Source of the DNA: Roseibium aggregatum
GTDB taxonomy: Bacteria; Pseudomonadota; Alphaproteobacteria; Rhizobiales; Stappiaceae
Reading direction: 5' to 3'
Assembly (NCBI RefSeq): GCF_014692675.1
Contig: NZ_JABFCZ010000004.1
Coordinates: 62,001-126,000 of the forward strand
Length of the DNA: 64,000 nt
Under the pieces are notes generated by a model. It worked only from the letters and a program-made list of their open reading frames with translations. It was not told the DNA's origin and made no database searches. Below are positions 8,638 through 18,272 of this stretch, piece after piece. The translations under genes were made by a program, and so were the position numbers. Position 1 is the stretch's first letter, and the number at the start of each line of letters is the position of its first letter.

Positions 8638-9849
8638 TCAGGCCGTCTTCTTCTGGAAGCCTGACACATTGCGATAATTGGCGGCCACCTGTTCCAGCTC
8701 TTCCTGCGTGATCAGATCCTCGATCCTGTCGTCCGGCCCCTTGACCCGGGCATCGGCAATATCGAGCACCTGTTCCGGGCCGCCCTTGCGGTTGGTCAGA
8801 ACCACATTCGCCGTGAATGGGCGCCGGATCTCTTCGTAGGCCTTGAGGCCTGCAGGACCGGGGTTCTTCGCCAGCTCATCCGCGAGCACTTCCGCATCGA
8901 GGATCGCCTGGCTGGCACCGTTTGCGCCCATCGGATACATGGGGTGCGCGGCGTCGCCCAGAAGGCTGACACGGCCCTTGGACCAGAACGGCAGCGGATC
9001 ACGGTCCACCATCGGAAACTCGGTGACGTTCTTCGTGGCCTTCAGGATTTCGACGACATTCATGTCGGCCATCTGAAATCCCTCGAATTCCCTGATGAAG
9101 TCGATCGTGACGCCCCGGGACCAGTCTGCGTCCTGAATGTGCCGCGGCTTGTCATGGCGCACCTCCGCCACCCAGTTGGTCAGCGCCCGGCCTTTTTTGC
9201 GCAGCCGCTCGCTGATCGGATAAGTGACGAATTTGACGTCGTGATTGCCGGCGATCACCATGGTACGACCGTCGCCGATGATGTCCGTCTCGACCGCGCC
9301 GCGGAACATCATGGTGCCCTCGTAGCACAGCGGCCCCTCGTCCGGATGCAACTGCTGGCGAACTTTGGATCGCAGGCCCTCTGCACCGATGAGCAGGTCG
9401 CAGTCATGAGTGGTGCCGTCTGCGAAATCGACCGTGACCCTGTCGCCGGTCTGCCAGAAGCCTTCAACAGCCTTGTTGGCCTGAACCGCATCCGGGCCCA
9501 GCCGCTCCCGGACCGCCTCCAGAAGCAGGAACTGCAACTCGCCCCGGTGGATCGAATATTGCGGGGCGGAAAAGCCGGCTTCCACATTGCGCGGGTCCGA
9601 CTGGATCAGATGCCCGTATCTGGTCCGGTACTCGATGCAGCGGGTTCGAATGGCAATCTCGTCCAGTCCCTCGCCCAGGCCGAGATCATGCAGGACCCGG
9701 GACGAATGCGGCATCAGATTGATACCCACCCCCAGCGGCTTCAGTTCCGGCACGGCCTCGAAAACCCGGACATCGAACCCTTTTTCTGCCAGGCAAAGTG
9801 CTGCCGTCAGGCCGCCGATACCCGCCCCGGCAATGGCGATCTCGGTCAT
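8638..9849 (-). CDS. FAD-dependent aromatic monooxygenase
   Basis: A 403-residue class A flavoprotein hydroxylase, the salicylate/4-hydroxybenzoate/6-hydroxynicotinate hydroxylase type, using NAD(P)H and O2. The ATG at 9849 is chosen because GGAGGAGG sits just before it; an ATG at 9873 is possible. The Rossmann GAGIGG motif is at the extreme N-terminus with the FAD ribose Glu in RVFEAVPE. A central DLLIGAEGLRSKVR matches the DG-like motif of the family, and GRVSLLGDAAHPMYPMGANG is the second FAD site. It forms an operon with the ring-cleavage dioxygenase and is divergent from an AraC regulator. A catechol- or hydroxyquinol-forming hydroxylation is inferred. Confidence 0.87.
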   Translation of the reverse strand: MTEIAIAGAGIGGLTAALCLAEKGFDVRVFEAVPELKPLGVGINLMPHSSRVLHDLGLGEGLDEIAIRTRCIEYRTRYGHLIQSDPRNVEAGFSAPQYSIHRGELQFLLLEAVRERLGPDAVQANKAVEGFWQTGDRVTVDFADGTTHDCDLLIGAEGLRSKVRQQLHPDEGPLCYEGTMMFRGAVETDIIGDGRTMVIAGNHDVKFVTYPISERLRKKGRALTNWVAEVRHDKPRHIQDADWSRGVTIDFIREFEGFQMADMNVVEILKATKNVTEFPMVDRDPLPFWSKGRVSLLGDAAHPMYPMGANGASQAILDAEVLADELAKNPGPAGLKAYEEIRRPFTANVVLTNRKGGPEQVLDIADARVKGPDDRIEDLITQEELEQVAANYRNVSGFQKKTA

Positions 9850-10007
9850 TTCCTCCTCCCCCATGATTTTCATTTTCCGGCACCATCCAAACGCGAGGTC
9901 CGATATCGCGAAACTCCCGTAACCTTGAAATTCGGTATTCCGGTGTGGGAAGACAATGCACGCGCGTGATAAAGAATGTCACTTTTTCAACATTGGAGCA
10001 TCGCATC

Positions 10008-10895
10008 GTGGCACTGACCAGACTGGACCGGGACCGCTATGTGCTCGGCGATGCCTCCGCCCATGTCGGCTTCCTCAATTGCGAACGGATTTCCGAGCGA
10101 AGCCATATCCACGACTGGACTGTGGAGCCGCATTATCACGAGGGCCTGGCGCAGCTTTTCGTCTTCGACACCGGCACCGTCGACGGCCTGATCGACACCA
10201 AACGGCAGAGGCTGACCTGTCCTGTGCTGGTCTGGTTGCCCGCCCTCTGCACCCATGCCTTCAATTATCCGAAAGACATGCAAGGCTGGGTGCTGACAGT
10301 GCCGACCTCGGACATTGCCCGCCTCGCTGAACGGGCCGCCTGGATGGCTCCCTGGATCGAGGTGCCGCAAATCCTTCAGGGCGAACCGCATCGCGTCGTG
10401 CTCTCTGAAGCCCTGGACCTCGCCAAAAGCATCGAAAGGGAACACGAAAAGCACGATGAAATCCGAAACTCCGTCCTGGAGGCCCTGTTTCTGCTGCTTC
10501 TGGGAAATCTGCATCGCGGGCTGATACAACAGTCCGGGAACCGGGAACCCGTCGGCGATCGGCAGACCGCTCTCGTCAGACAGCTTCAGACCTGCCTCGA
10601 CCGGCATATGCCAGAAACCCGGTCCGTTGCCGATTACGCGAAAATGCTGTCGGTGACGCCGACCCATCTGTCGAGGGTGGCAAAAGCCGTGACCGGAAAA
10701 ACCGTGGCAGAGATCATTCAGGACCGGGTCCTGCTTGAAGCAAAGCGCAAACTGGCCTTCACCGACCTGCCGGTTTCCGAAATCGCCTATACGCTCAGCT
10801 TCTCCTCGCCGTCCTATTTCACGCGCTTTTTCGCTGGCCGCATGGCCGAAACCCCCAAGGCCTTCCGGCAGCGGTCGCGCAAGGCATCTGTTTAG
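10008..10895 (+). CDS. AraC-family transcriptional regulator
   Basis: A 295-residue regulator with an N-terminal cupin-like effector domain ([20 protein letters not shown]) and a C-terminal AraC double helix-turn-helix (residues about 195-290: [20 protein letters not shown], then [20 protein letters not shown]). GTG at 10008 is preferred because GGAG lies 9 bases upstream; GTG codons at 9945 and 9966 are alternatives that add up to 21 residues. It is divergent from the monooxygenase/dioxygenase pair, so it probably activates that operon in response to the aromatic substrate, as PobR-type AraC regulators do. The effector is unknown. Confidence 0.85.
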   Translation: MALTRLDRDRYVLGDASAHVGFLNCERISERSHIHDWTVEPHYHEGLAQLFVFDTGTVDGLIDTKRQRLTCPVLVWLPALCTHAFNYPKDMQGWVLTVPTSDIARLAERAAWMAPWIEVPQILQGEPHRVVLSEALDLAKSIEREHEKHDEIRNSVLEALFLLLLGNLHRGLIQQSGNREPVGDRQTALVRQLQTCLDRHMPETRSVADYAKMLSVTPTHLSRVAKAVTGKTVAEIIQDRVLLEAKRKLAFTDLPVSEIAYTLSFSSPSYFTRFFAGRMAETPKAFRQRSRKASV

Positions 10896-11023
10896 GTCGG
10901 CTAGTGTGTCCGCAACGCCGGAATAATGGGCCGGACTTGGTGCCCCCTCCCAAAAAGACATGGTGCGTTGCGAGATTTTGTGGAACGCTCTCAAGACGGA
11001 GGAGCAGCCAAACCGGACGGACC

Positions 11024-14000
11024 ATGTCGATACGCGCCAGCATCTATCATCTGACCCATTACAGATACGACCGCCCGGTCAAGCTCGGGCCCCAGATCAT
11101 CCGCCTGAGGCCTGCCCCGCACAGCCGGACGCGGGTCCTGTCGCATTCGCTGAAGGTCAGCCCGGCCGGCCATTTCGTCAATCACCAGCAGGATCCTTAC
11201 GGCAACTGGCTGGCCCGCTTCGTCTTCCCCGAGCCGGTACGCGAGTTCAAGATCGAGGTCGACCTGGTCGCGGACATGTCGGTCTACAATCCGTTCGACT
11301 TTTTCGTCGAGGAAGAGGCGGAACACTGGCCCTTCGACTATCCCTCCGACCTGCGCGACGATCTGGAGATCTACAGGAAGACCGAACCGGTCGGCCCAAG
11401 GCTCCAGGCCTTCCTCGATGCCACGCCGAGAGAGCGGACCCGGACCGTCGATTTCATCGTCGGCCTTAACGCGCGCGTGGCCAACGAAGTCGGCTACGTG
11501 ATCCGGATGGAGCCCGGCGTGCAGACGCCGGAGGAAACGCTGGAACACGCAAAAGGGTCGTGCCGGGATTCCAGCTGGCTGCTGGTGCAGATCCTGCGCA
11601 ATCTCGGCTTCGCCGCCCGCTTCGTCTCCGGCTACCTGATCCAGCTGAAACCGGATCTGGAAGCCCTGGACGGGCCGTCCGGGACCGACCACGACTTCAC
11701 CGATCTTCACGCCTGGGTGGAGGTCTATCTGCCCGGCGCCGGCTGGATCGGACTGGACCCGACCTCCGGGCTTCTTGCCGGCGAGAGCCATATTCCACTG
11801 GCCGGCACACCGCATTACCGCAACGCCGCCCCGATCTCCGGCATGGCGAGCGCTGCGGAAGTGGACTTTTCCTTCGACATGAAGGTCGCCCGGGTTGCGG
11901 AGCATCCGCGCATCACCAAACCCTTTTCCGACGAAGCCTGGGACGCGCTCAACGTTATGGGCGAAAAGGTCGACCGGGTTCTGGAACAGGAAGATGTCCG
12001 CCTCACCATGGGGGGCGAGCCGACGTTCGTCTCCATAGACGATTTCGAAGCCGGCGAATGGAACACGGACGCGGTCGGTCCGACCAAACGCGCGCTGGCG
12101 GACAAGCTGATCCGGCGGCTGCGCGAGCGGTTCGCGCCCGGCGGCTTCCTGCATTACGGTCAGGGCAAATGGTACCCGGGCGAAACCCTGCCGCGCTGGA
12201 CGTTCTCGCTCTACTGGCGCCGGGACGGCAAACCGATCTGGCAGAACCCGGACCTGATCGCCGATGAGGGCGACAAGACCGGCGCATCGGAAAAGGAAGC
12301 CGAGGCCCTGCTCAAGGGCATTGCCGAGGAGCTGGAGGTCCAGCCGGACTATGTGGTCCCGGCCTACGAGGATCCGGCGGAATGGCTGGTCAAGGAATCC
12401 AACCTGCCGGTCAACGTGACCCCGAAGAACTCGAAGCTGGAAGATGCGGAGGCCCGCCATCGCATCGCGCGGGTGTTCGACCGCGGCCTGACCCACCCGA
12501 GCGGCTACGTGCTGCCGATCCAGCGCTGGCAGGCAAAGTCGGCAGGAACCCGCTGGCGCTCCGAGCGCTGGAAACTGCGCCGCGACGCCCTGTTCCTGGT
12601 TCCGGGCGACAGCCCGGTCGGATACCGGCTGCCCCTGGAGGCGCTGCCCCATTTGTCCGAGGCCCAGTATCCCTACATCAACACCGCCGACCCGACCGAA
12701 CCGCGGGGGCCTTTGCCCGAATTCCAGGCCGGGCCGCGGCCGGACCGGGAACAGGAGGTGGCGCACTTCACAGCCGCCGAAGCGGGCCAGACCCGGACCG
12801 AACAGTCCCTTTCCGAAGATCCCGGAGAGGACGCGGTCCGCACGGCCATGAGCGTCGAGCCGCGCGACGGCCGGTTGTGCGTGTTCATGCCTCCGGTCGA
12901 GCGGATCGAGGACTATCTGGAGCTCGTCTCCGCCGCGGAAGCCTCCGCCGCCAGGCTGGGGCTCAAGGTTCACATCGAAGGTTACGCGCCGCCAACCGAT
13001 CCGCGCATGAACGTCATCCGCGTTGCGCCCGACCCCGGCGTGATCGAGGTCAACATCCATCCGGCCTCGAACTGGAAGGAATGCGTGGCGACCACCGAAG
13101 CGATCTACGAAGAGGCCCGGCAGAGCCGGCTCGGCGCCGACAAGTTCATGATCGACGGCAAGCACACCGGTACCGGCGGCGGCAACCATGTGGTGGTAGG
13201 CGGCGCAACGCCGCTCGACAGCCCGTTCCTGCGCCGTCCGGACCTGTTGCGCAGCCTGATCCTGCACTGGCAACGCCATCCGAGCCTGTCCTATCTGTTT
13301 TCCGGTCTTTTCATCGGCCCGACCAGCCAGGCGCCCCGGGTGGACGAGGCCCGGCACGACGGGCTCTACGAGCTGGAAATCGCCCTGTCCCAGATCAAGG
13401 CTCCAAACGAAGGCCAGGCTCCCTTCCCCTGGCTGGTGGACCGCCTGTTGCGTAACCTCCTCGTGGACGTGACCGGCAACACCCACCGGGCGGAAATCTG
13501 CATCGACAAGATGTATTCGCCCGACGGCCCCACCGGACGTCTCGGCCTGATCGAGTTCCGCGGCTTTGAAATGCCGCCGGACCCGCGCATGAGCCTTGCC
13601 CAGCAGCTCCTGATCCGCGCCCTGATCGCGCGGCTGTGGCAGCAGCCGCTCGGAGGGAATCTGACCCGCTGGGGTACGGCGCTGCACGACCGTTTCATGC
13701 TGCCCCATTTCATCTGGAACGACTTCCTGGAGGTGCTGCGCGATCTGAAGCAGCACGGGTTCGCGATGCGGCCGGAATGGTTCATCGCCCAGTCGGAATT
13801 CCGCTTCCCCTTCTACGGCGAAATCGAAGTCGAAGGCGTTCAGCTCGAGCTCCGCCAGGCGCTGGAGCCGTGGCATGTGCTGGGCGAGACCGGCGCCATC
13901 GGGGGAACGGTCCGCTATACCGACAGCTCGACGGAACGCCTGCAGGTGAAGCTGACGACCACCGATCCGGCCCGCTACATCGTCACCTGCAACGGCCGCC

Positions 14001-14353
14001 GCGTCCCCTTGCAGAAAACGGAAACGAACGGGGTTGCGGTTGCCGGTGTGCGTTACAAGGCCTGGCAGCCCGCCATGGCGCTTCACCCGGTCCATCCGGT
14101 CGATGCGCCGCTCACCTTCGACATCTACGACCGGTGGAGCAAGCGGGCGATCGGCGGTTGCGTTTATCACGTTGCCCATCCAGGAGGGCGCAATTATGAG
14201 ACATTTCCTGTGAATGGCAACGAAGCCCAGGCCCGGCGGCTTGCCCGTTTCGAGCCGCACGGTCACACTCCCGGTCCGTATCAACCCGCGGAGGAATATC
14301 CGCATCCGGAGTTCCCTCTCACGCTCGACCTGAGACGGCCGGCAGGAATCTGA
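11024..14353 (+). CDS. Transglutaminase-like protease fused to DUF2126 putative amidoligase
   Basis: A 1109-residue protein. The ATG at 11024 begins [15 protein letters not shown], the usual N-terminus of this family, so the frame's extension to 10904 is discarded. Residues about 1-300 are a transglutaminase-like cysteine-peptidase fold with an intact triad: Cys180 in KGSCRDSSW, His229 in DLHAWVEVY and Asp245 in GLDPTSG. Residues about 320-1100 match DUF2126, described in Pfam as a putative amidoligase of glutamine-synthetase-like fold; [31 protein letters not shown] and [15 protein letters not shown] are the conserved stretches. It is the first gene of a three-gene cluster (4-base spacing to the next). 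An ATP-dependent peptide-forming or peptide-removing role is inferred; no product is known. Confidence 0.88.
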   Translation: MSIRASIYHLTHYRYDRPVKLGPQIIRLRPAPHSRTRVLSHSLKVSPAGHFVNHQQDPYGNWLARFVFPEPVREFKIEVDLVADMSVYNPFDFFVEEEAEHWPFDYPSDLRDDLEIYRKTEPVGPRLQAFLDATPRERTRTVDFIVGLNARVANEVGYVIRMEPGVQTPEETLEHAKGSCRDSSWLLVQILRNLGFAARFVSGYLIQLKPDLEALDGPSGTDHDFTDLHAWVEVYLPGAGWIGLDPTSGLLAGESHIPLAGTPHYRNAAPISGMASAAEVDFSFDMKVARVAEHPRITKPFSDEAWDALNVMGEKVDRVLEQEDVRLTMGGEPTFVSIDDFEAGEWNTDAVGPTKRALADKLIRRLRERFAPGGFLHYGQGKWYPGETLPRWTFSLYWRRDGKPIWQNPDLIADEGDKTGASEKEAEALLKGIAEELEVQPDYVVPAYEDPAEWLVKESNLPVNVTPKNSKLEDAEARHRIARVFDRGLTHPSGYVLPIQRWQAKSAGTRWRSERWKLRRDALFLVPGDSPVGYRLPLEALPHLSEAQYPYINTADPTEPRGPLPEFQAGPRPDREQEVAHFTAAEAGQTRTEQSLSEDPGEDAVRTAMSVEPRDGRLCVFMPPVERIEDYLELVSAAEASAARLGLKVHIEGYAPPTDPRMNVIRVAPDPGVIEVNIHPASNWKECVATTEAIYEEARQSRLGADKFMIDGKHTGTGGGNHVVVGGATPLDSPFLRRPDLLRSLILHWQRHPSLSYLFSGLFIGPTSQAPRVDEARHDGLYELEIALSQIKAPNEGQAPFPWLVDRLLRNLLVDVTGNTHRAEICIDKMYSPDGPTGRLGLIEFRGFEMPPDPRMSLAQQLLIRALIARLWQQPLGGNLTRWGTALHDRFMLPHFIWNDFLEVLRDLKQHGFAMRPEWFIAQSEFRFPFYGEIEVEGVQLELRQALEPWHVLGETGAIGGTVRYTDSSTERLQVKLTTTDPARYIVTCNGRRVPLQKTETNGVAVAGVRYKAWQPAMALHPVHPVDAPLTFDIYDRWSKRAIGGCVYHVAHPGGRNYETFPVNGNEAQARRLARFEPHGHTPGPYQPAEEYPHPEFPLTLDLRRPAGI

Positions 14354-14357
14354 CGAC

Positions 14358-16763
14358 ATGGGGATGGACCAGGCATCGGAAAAGACGGATGGCGTGCTCG
14401 GCCTGCTGCGCACGTACCGGCCGCTTGCGGGCGTTGCCGATGAGCTCCTGGACCCCGGCGGCGCGGTCCGCCCGGTCTGGCGGTCCTTCCTGACCCACCT
14501 GTCGAAACTGTCGGCGAATGACATTGGCCAGAGATTTGCCCGGGGCGATCAGTATCTCAGGGACGCCGGCGTCTTCTTCCGGCAATACGGCGAACAGGAA
14601 GCGATCGATCGCGAATGGCCGTTGAGCCATGTCCCGGTGCTGATCGACGCCAATGAGTGGCAGGCGATTGCGGACGGCCTGATCCAGCGCGCCGAACTTC
14701 TGGAAGACGTGGTTGCCGATCTTTACGGCCCCAACCGGCTGGTCGCCGAAGGCTTCCTGCCGGCCTGCATGGTCGGCCGCAGCCCGGAATGGCTGCGCCC
14801 GCTCGTCGGCGTCACACCGCGCTCGGGCAAGTTTCTCCATTTCCTGGCGTTCGAGATCGGCCGGGGCCCGGACGGAACCTGGTGGGTGCTGGGCGACCGG
14901 ACCCAGGCGCCTTCCGGCGCGGGCTTTGCCCTGGAAAACCGGGTCGCAACCGGGCGGGTCTTCAACGATTTCTATGCCCGCGCCAATGTCCAGCGCCTTG
15001 CCGGATTTTTTCGCAGGTTCCGCGACCAGCTTCAGTCGCTCCGGGAGGAAACGGACAGCCGCGTGGCGATCCTCACACCGGGGCTGATGAACGACACCTA
15101 TTTCGAGCATGCCTATATCGCCCGCTATCTCGGCTTCATGCTGCTCGAGGGCGAAGACCTGACGGTCGAAAACGGCAGTCTCATGGTCCGCACCGTCGCC
15201 GGCCTGCGGCCGATCAATGTTCTCTGGCGCCGGCTGGATGCGGCCTGGAGCGATCCGCTTGAACTCGACGAGCAGTCGCAGATCGGCACGCCCGGACTGG
15301 TGGAAGCCGTGCGCAGCGGCAGCGTTACGATGATCAATGCCCTGGGCGCAGGTATTCTGGAGACGCGCGCGCTGCTGGCCTTCCTGCCGCGGATTTGCGA
15401 GGCCTGGAAAGGCGAGGCTCTGAAGCTGCCCAACATCGCCACATGGTGGTGCGGCGACGAAAACGCCCGCGACTATGTCACGCAAAACGCCGGGCAGATG
15501 ATGATCAGCCGTGCTTTGTCCACGGGCCTGCCGTTCGAGACGTCGGCGGATAACGTTGTCGGCGGACGCTTTGCAGGCAGCGACGGGCAGTCCCTTGCCG
15601 ACTGGATCGCGGCACAGGGCAACAAGCTGGTCGGCCAGGAAGCGGTGACCCTTTCGACCACGCCGGCCTATATCGACGGGACGCTCGTGCCGCGGCCGAT
15701 GAGCCTCCGGGTTTTTCTTGCCAGAACCACCAGCGGCTGGGAAGTCATGTCGGGCGGCTTTGCCCGGATCGGCAATTCGGACGATGCCAGCGCCATCGCC
15801 ATGCAGGCCGGCGGCTCCGCGGCCGATGTCTGGGTCATCGGCGGCCAGTCGACCCGTTCCGACACCCTGCTTCAGCAGCCCGGGTCTCCCTATCTGCGCA
15901 GCCAACCCGGCGTTCTGCCGTCACGCGCGGCCGACAACCTGTTCTGGCTCGGCCGTTACGTGGAACGCGCCGAAGGGGCGATCCGGCTTCTGCGGGCCTA
16001 CCATGCCCGCCTTGAGGAAACCGACGATCCTGCATCGCCGCTCGTCAGCGCGACCGGTGCCTTTTTGAAGGGAACGGGCGTCGATCCGTCGGAACCGGTT
16101 CCCGAAAGCCTCCACGGCATGCTGACATCCGCGGTCGCCAGCGCCAGCAAGGTGCGTGACCGCTTTTCCGTGGACGGATGGCTGGCCCTGAACGATCTGG
16201 CCGGAGCCACCGAAAAAATGCGCTCGACCGTGGTGGCCGGCGACGACACGGCCCGCGCCATGGGCATTCTGCTGCGCAAGATCACCGGCTTTTCGGGCCT
16301 GGTGCATGAAAACATGTACCGGTTCACCGGCTGGCGTTTTCTCGGGATCGGGCGTTCGCTGGAACGTGCCCTGGCCATGGCAAACCTGCTGGCCGTCTTC
16401 ACCGCCGAAGACGCTCCCGAAGGTTCCCTCGAACTCATCCTCGAGGTCGGCGACAGCTCGATGTCGATGAAGCGCCGCTATACCGTGTCGGTCAGCAGCG
16501 CCCCGGTCCTCGACCTGCTGGCACTGGACACGAAGAACCCCCGCGCGATCCTCTACCAGCTGAACGAAATGAAGGACCACCTGGCTGTGCTGCCCGGCGC
16601 CGACCGTTACGGCCAGCTGTCCGAGCTGTCCCGGTCCATGCTGGAGGTTCACACCAGCCTGTCGGTCTCGACGCCGGAAACCCTCACGCCGGAGGCGCTG
16701 ACGTCCCTGAGCAACCGCATCGCCTCCCTGTCCGTCGGCCTGTCCACGGCCTATATCCGCTGA
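14358..16763 (+). CDS. Circularly permuted type 2 ATP-grasp protein fused to alpha-E domain
   Basis: An 801-residue protein joining two modules. The N-terminal half (to about residue 480) is a circularly permuted ATP-grasp ligase (DUF404/DUF407 type): DLYGPNRLVAEGFLPACMV, LLEGEDLTVENGSLMVRT, INALGAGILETRALLAFLP and the LPNIATWWCGD region. The C-terminal part (about residue 515 on) is an alpha-E (DUF403) helical domain beginning SRAADNLFWLGRYVERAEGA. In many genomes alpha-E is a separate gene. The ligase is expected to form an amide bond using ATP; the substrate is unknown. It is located between the DUF2126 gene and a second transglutaminase gene, 4 and 9 bases away respectively. Confidence 0.87.
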   Translation: MGMDQASEKTDGVLGLLRTYRPLAGVADELLDPGGAVRPVWRSFLTHLSKLSANDIGQRFARGDQYLRDAGVFFRQYGEQEAIDREWPLSHVPVLIDANEWQAIADGLIQRAELLEDVVADLYGPNRLVAEGFLPACMVGRSPEWLRPLVGVTPRSGKFLHFLAFEIGRGPDGTWWVLGDRTQAPSGAGFALENRVATGRVFNDFYARANVQRLAGFFRRFRDQLQSLREETDSRVAILTPGLMNDTYFEHAYIARYLGFMLLEGEDLTVENGSLMVRTVAGLRPINVLWRRLDAAWSDPLELDEQSQIGTPGLVEAVRSGSVTMINALGAGILETRALLAFLPRICEAWKGEALKLPNIATWWCGDENARDYVTQNAGQMMISRALSTGLPFETSADNVVGGRFAGSDGQSLADWIAAQGNKLVGQEAVTLSTTPAYIDGTLVPRPMSLRVFLARTTSGWEVMSGGFARIGNSDDASAIAMQAGGSAADVWVIGGQSTRSDTLLQQPGSPYLRSQPGVLPSRAADNLFWLGRYVERAEGAIRLLRAYHARLEETDDPASPLVSATGAFLKGTGVDPSEPVPESLHGMLTSAVASASKVRDRFSVDGWLALNDLAGATEKMRSTVVAGDDTARAMGILLRKITGFSGLVHENMYRFTGWRFLGIGRSLERALAMANLLAVFTAEDAPEGSLELILEVGDSSMSMKRRYTVSVSSAPVLDLLALDTKNPRAILYQLNEMKDHLAVLPGADRYGQLSELSRSMLEVHTSLSVSTPETLTPEALTSLSNRIASLSVGLSTAYIR

Positions 16764-16772
16764 GAGGCTGAT

Positions 16773-17648
16773 GTGCTTTACGACATTTCCCTTTCAATCA
16801 CCTATGAATACGCAAGCGCCGCCAACGCCGGCCGCCACGCCTTGCGGCTCTTGCCCGCCGACATTCAAGGAGAACAGCGGCTGGTTGCCGGCAGGCTGGA
16901 TGTGGATCCGCAGCCGGACGAACGAAACGACAGGAAAGATTTTTTCGGAAACGGCGTGACCGATATCGCCTACCGGTCTGCCCATTCCGACATCGCCTTC
17001 AACGTTCATGCGCGCGTCGACCGCACGGCGGCCCCGGTGGGATTCGATATTTCGCCGCCGCTCACCATGCTGCCCCACGAGCTCAACAGCATACGCTCGA
17101 TGGACCCGCATCAGCCGGTGCATTTCCTGGACCGCTCGCCCCGCATCACGCTGGATCCCGAATTCACCGACTATGCCCGCAGCGTCACGGATCCGGCCAT
17201 GAGTATCATCAGGGCGGTCGAGACTGTCGGCGAGACGCTTCACCGCGACCTCGCCTTCGACGCCAACGCAACGACGGTACAGACGACCGCCCTGGAGGCC
17301 TTCCGCAACCGGCACGGCGTCTGCCAGGATTTCACCCACATCATGATCTCCTGCCTGCGGGGGATCGGCATCCCGGCCGGCTATGTCAGCGGGTTCTTGA
17401 GGACCATCCCGCCGGAAGGCGCCGAACGTCTGGAGGGGGCCGATGCCATGCATGCCTGGGTCCGGGCGTGGTGCGGCATCGAAATCGGCTGGGTCGAATA
17501 TGATCCGACCAACGCGCTTCGCGTCGGCCAGGACCACATCGTTATCGCCCGGGGCCGGGATTACAGCGACATCGCCCCGGTCAAGGGCGTCCTGCGCACG
17601 TCTGGCGGACAGACGACCGAGCAAAAAGTCGACGTGGTCCCGCTTTAA
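16773..17648 (+). CDS. Transglutaminase-like cysteine protease, cluster partner
   Basis: A 291-residue bacterial transglutaminase-like protein, start GTG at 16773 (MLYDISLSITYEY), 9 bases after the ATP-grasp gene. An N-terminal beta domain precedes the catalytic core, which has an intact triad: Cys184 in HGVCQDFTH, His227 in DAMHAWVRAW and Asp244 in VEYDPTNAL. It has no signal peptide, so action is cytoplasmic unless otherwise exported. Family members beside ATP-grasp/alpha-E genes are thought to act as peptidases or transferases on a peptide made by the ligases; this is inference from conserved neighbourhood. It ends 6 bases from the convergent TetR gene. Confidence 0.87.
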   Translation: MLYDISLSITYEYASAANAGRHALRLLPADIQGEQRLVAGRLDVDPQPDERNDRKDFFGNGVTDIAYRSAHSDIAFNVHARVDRTAAPVGFDISPPLTMLPHELNSIRSMDPHQPVHFLDRSPRITLDPEFTDYARSVTDPAMSIIRAVETVGETLHRDLAFDANATTVQTTALEAFRNRHGVCQDFTHIMISCLRGIGIPAGYVSGFLRTIPPEGAERLEGADAMHAWVRAWCGIEIGWVEYDPTNALRVGQDHIVIARGRDYSDIAPVKGVLRTSGGQTTEQKVDVVPL

Positions 17649-17654
17649 GCCCGG

Positions 17655-18272
17655 CTATTTCTCAGGCTCTATGTCAGGAAGCAGGCGGGCGACGGAAACG
17701 ATGTAGTCGGAAACGCTGTCGCGCTTCGGATCGAACCACTCCAGGGACCAGTTCAGCGCGCCGACCAGCGCATAGCGCAGATAGCGCACCTGCCGGTCGT
17801 CCGCATCCTCTCCCAGATAGGCGCGAATGATGCCGTTCCAGACCCTGTCGTAGTCCCGGCGGACGCCCTTGAGTTCCGCTTGAACGGTATCGGGCACGAA
17901 GGGATAGCAGCGGATGTGGGCGGAAGAAAAATCGCTCGCCGACAGCAGGGTCTCCAGGTGGATCTGCAGCGCCTTGACCAATCGCTCCCTCGGTGACAAG
18001 CCGCCCGCCTGTTTCAGGCCATCGGTGACCGCATCGGATACGATCTCGACCCCGAGCCGCATCACCTCGGTCGCCAGAACCTCCTTCGAGGCGAAGTGGT
18101 AATAAAGGCTTCCGGCCTTCATCCCCACTTCTGCCGCCAGATCCCTTAAGGACATCTCCGCATAGCCCCGCTCGCGCATCATGCGCGCGGCGACCATGAG
18201 GATCTCCTGACGGGAAACGGCGGCCTTTGGCTTTTGGTCTGTCTTTTGAGCGGTAGCGGATTTGCTCAACAC
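17655..18272 (-). CDS. TetR-family transcriptional regulator
   Basis: A 205-residue regulator. The N-terminal TetR helix-turn-helix covers about residues 20-66 (RQEILMVAARMMRERGYAEM, then LRDLAAEVGMKAGSLYYHF). The C-terminal ligand/dimer domain is variable. GTG start at 18272 overlaps the reductase stop by 7 bases, making it the last gene of a leftward operon with the reductase and acyl-CoA dehydrogenase. The likely operator is the palindrome at 20563-20576 between that operon and the divergent carboxylase operon. An acyl-CoA or free acid ligand is inferred from context. Confidence 0.87.
   Translation of the reverse strand: MLSKSATAQKTDQKPKAAVSRQEILMVAARMMRERGYAEMSLRDLAAEVGMKAGSLYYHFASKEVLATEVMRLGVEIVSDAVTDGLKQAGGLSPRERLVKALQIHLETLLSASDFSSAHIRCYPFVPDTVQAELKGVRRDYDRVWNGIIRAYLGEDADDRQVRYLRYALVGALNWSLEWFDPKRDSVSDYIVSVARLLPDIEPEK

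Noticed and set aside
10991..14524. 1177-codon antisense open frame opposite the DUF2126 gene
   Set aside because: It translates to low-complexity Arg/Gly/Val-rich sequence with no motif, while the sense frame has complete catalytic residues and family-typical ends. Long antisense frames are common in high-GC genes.
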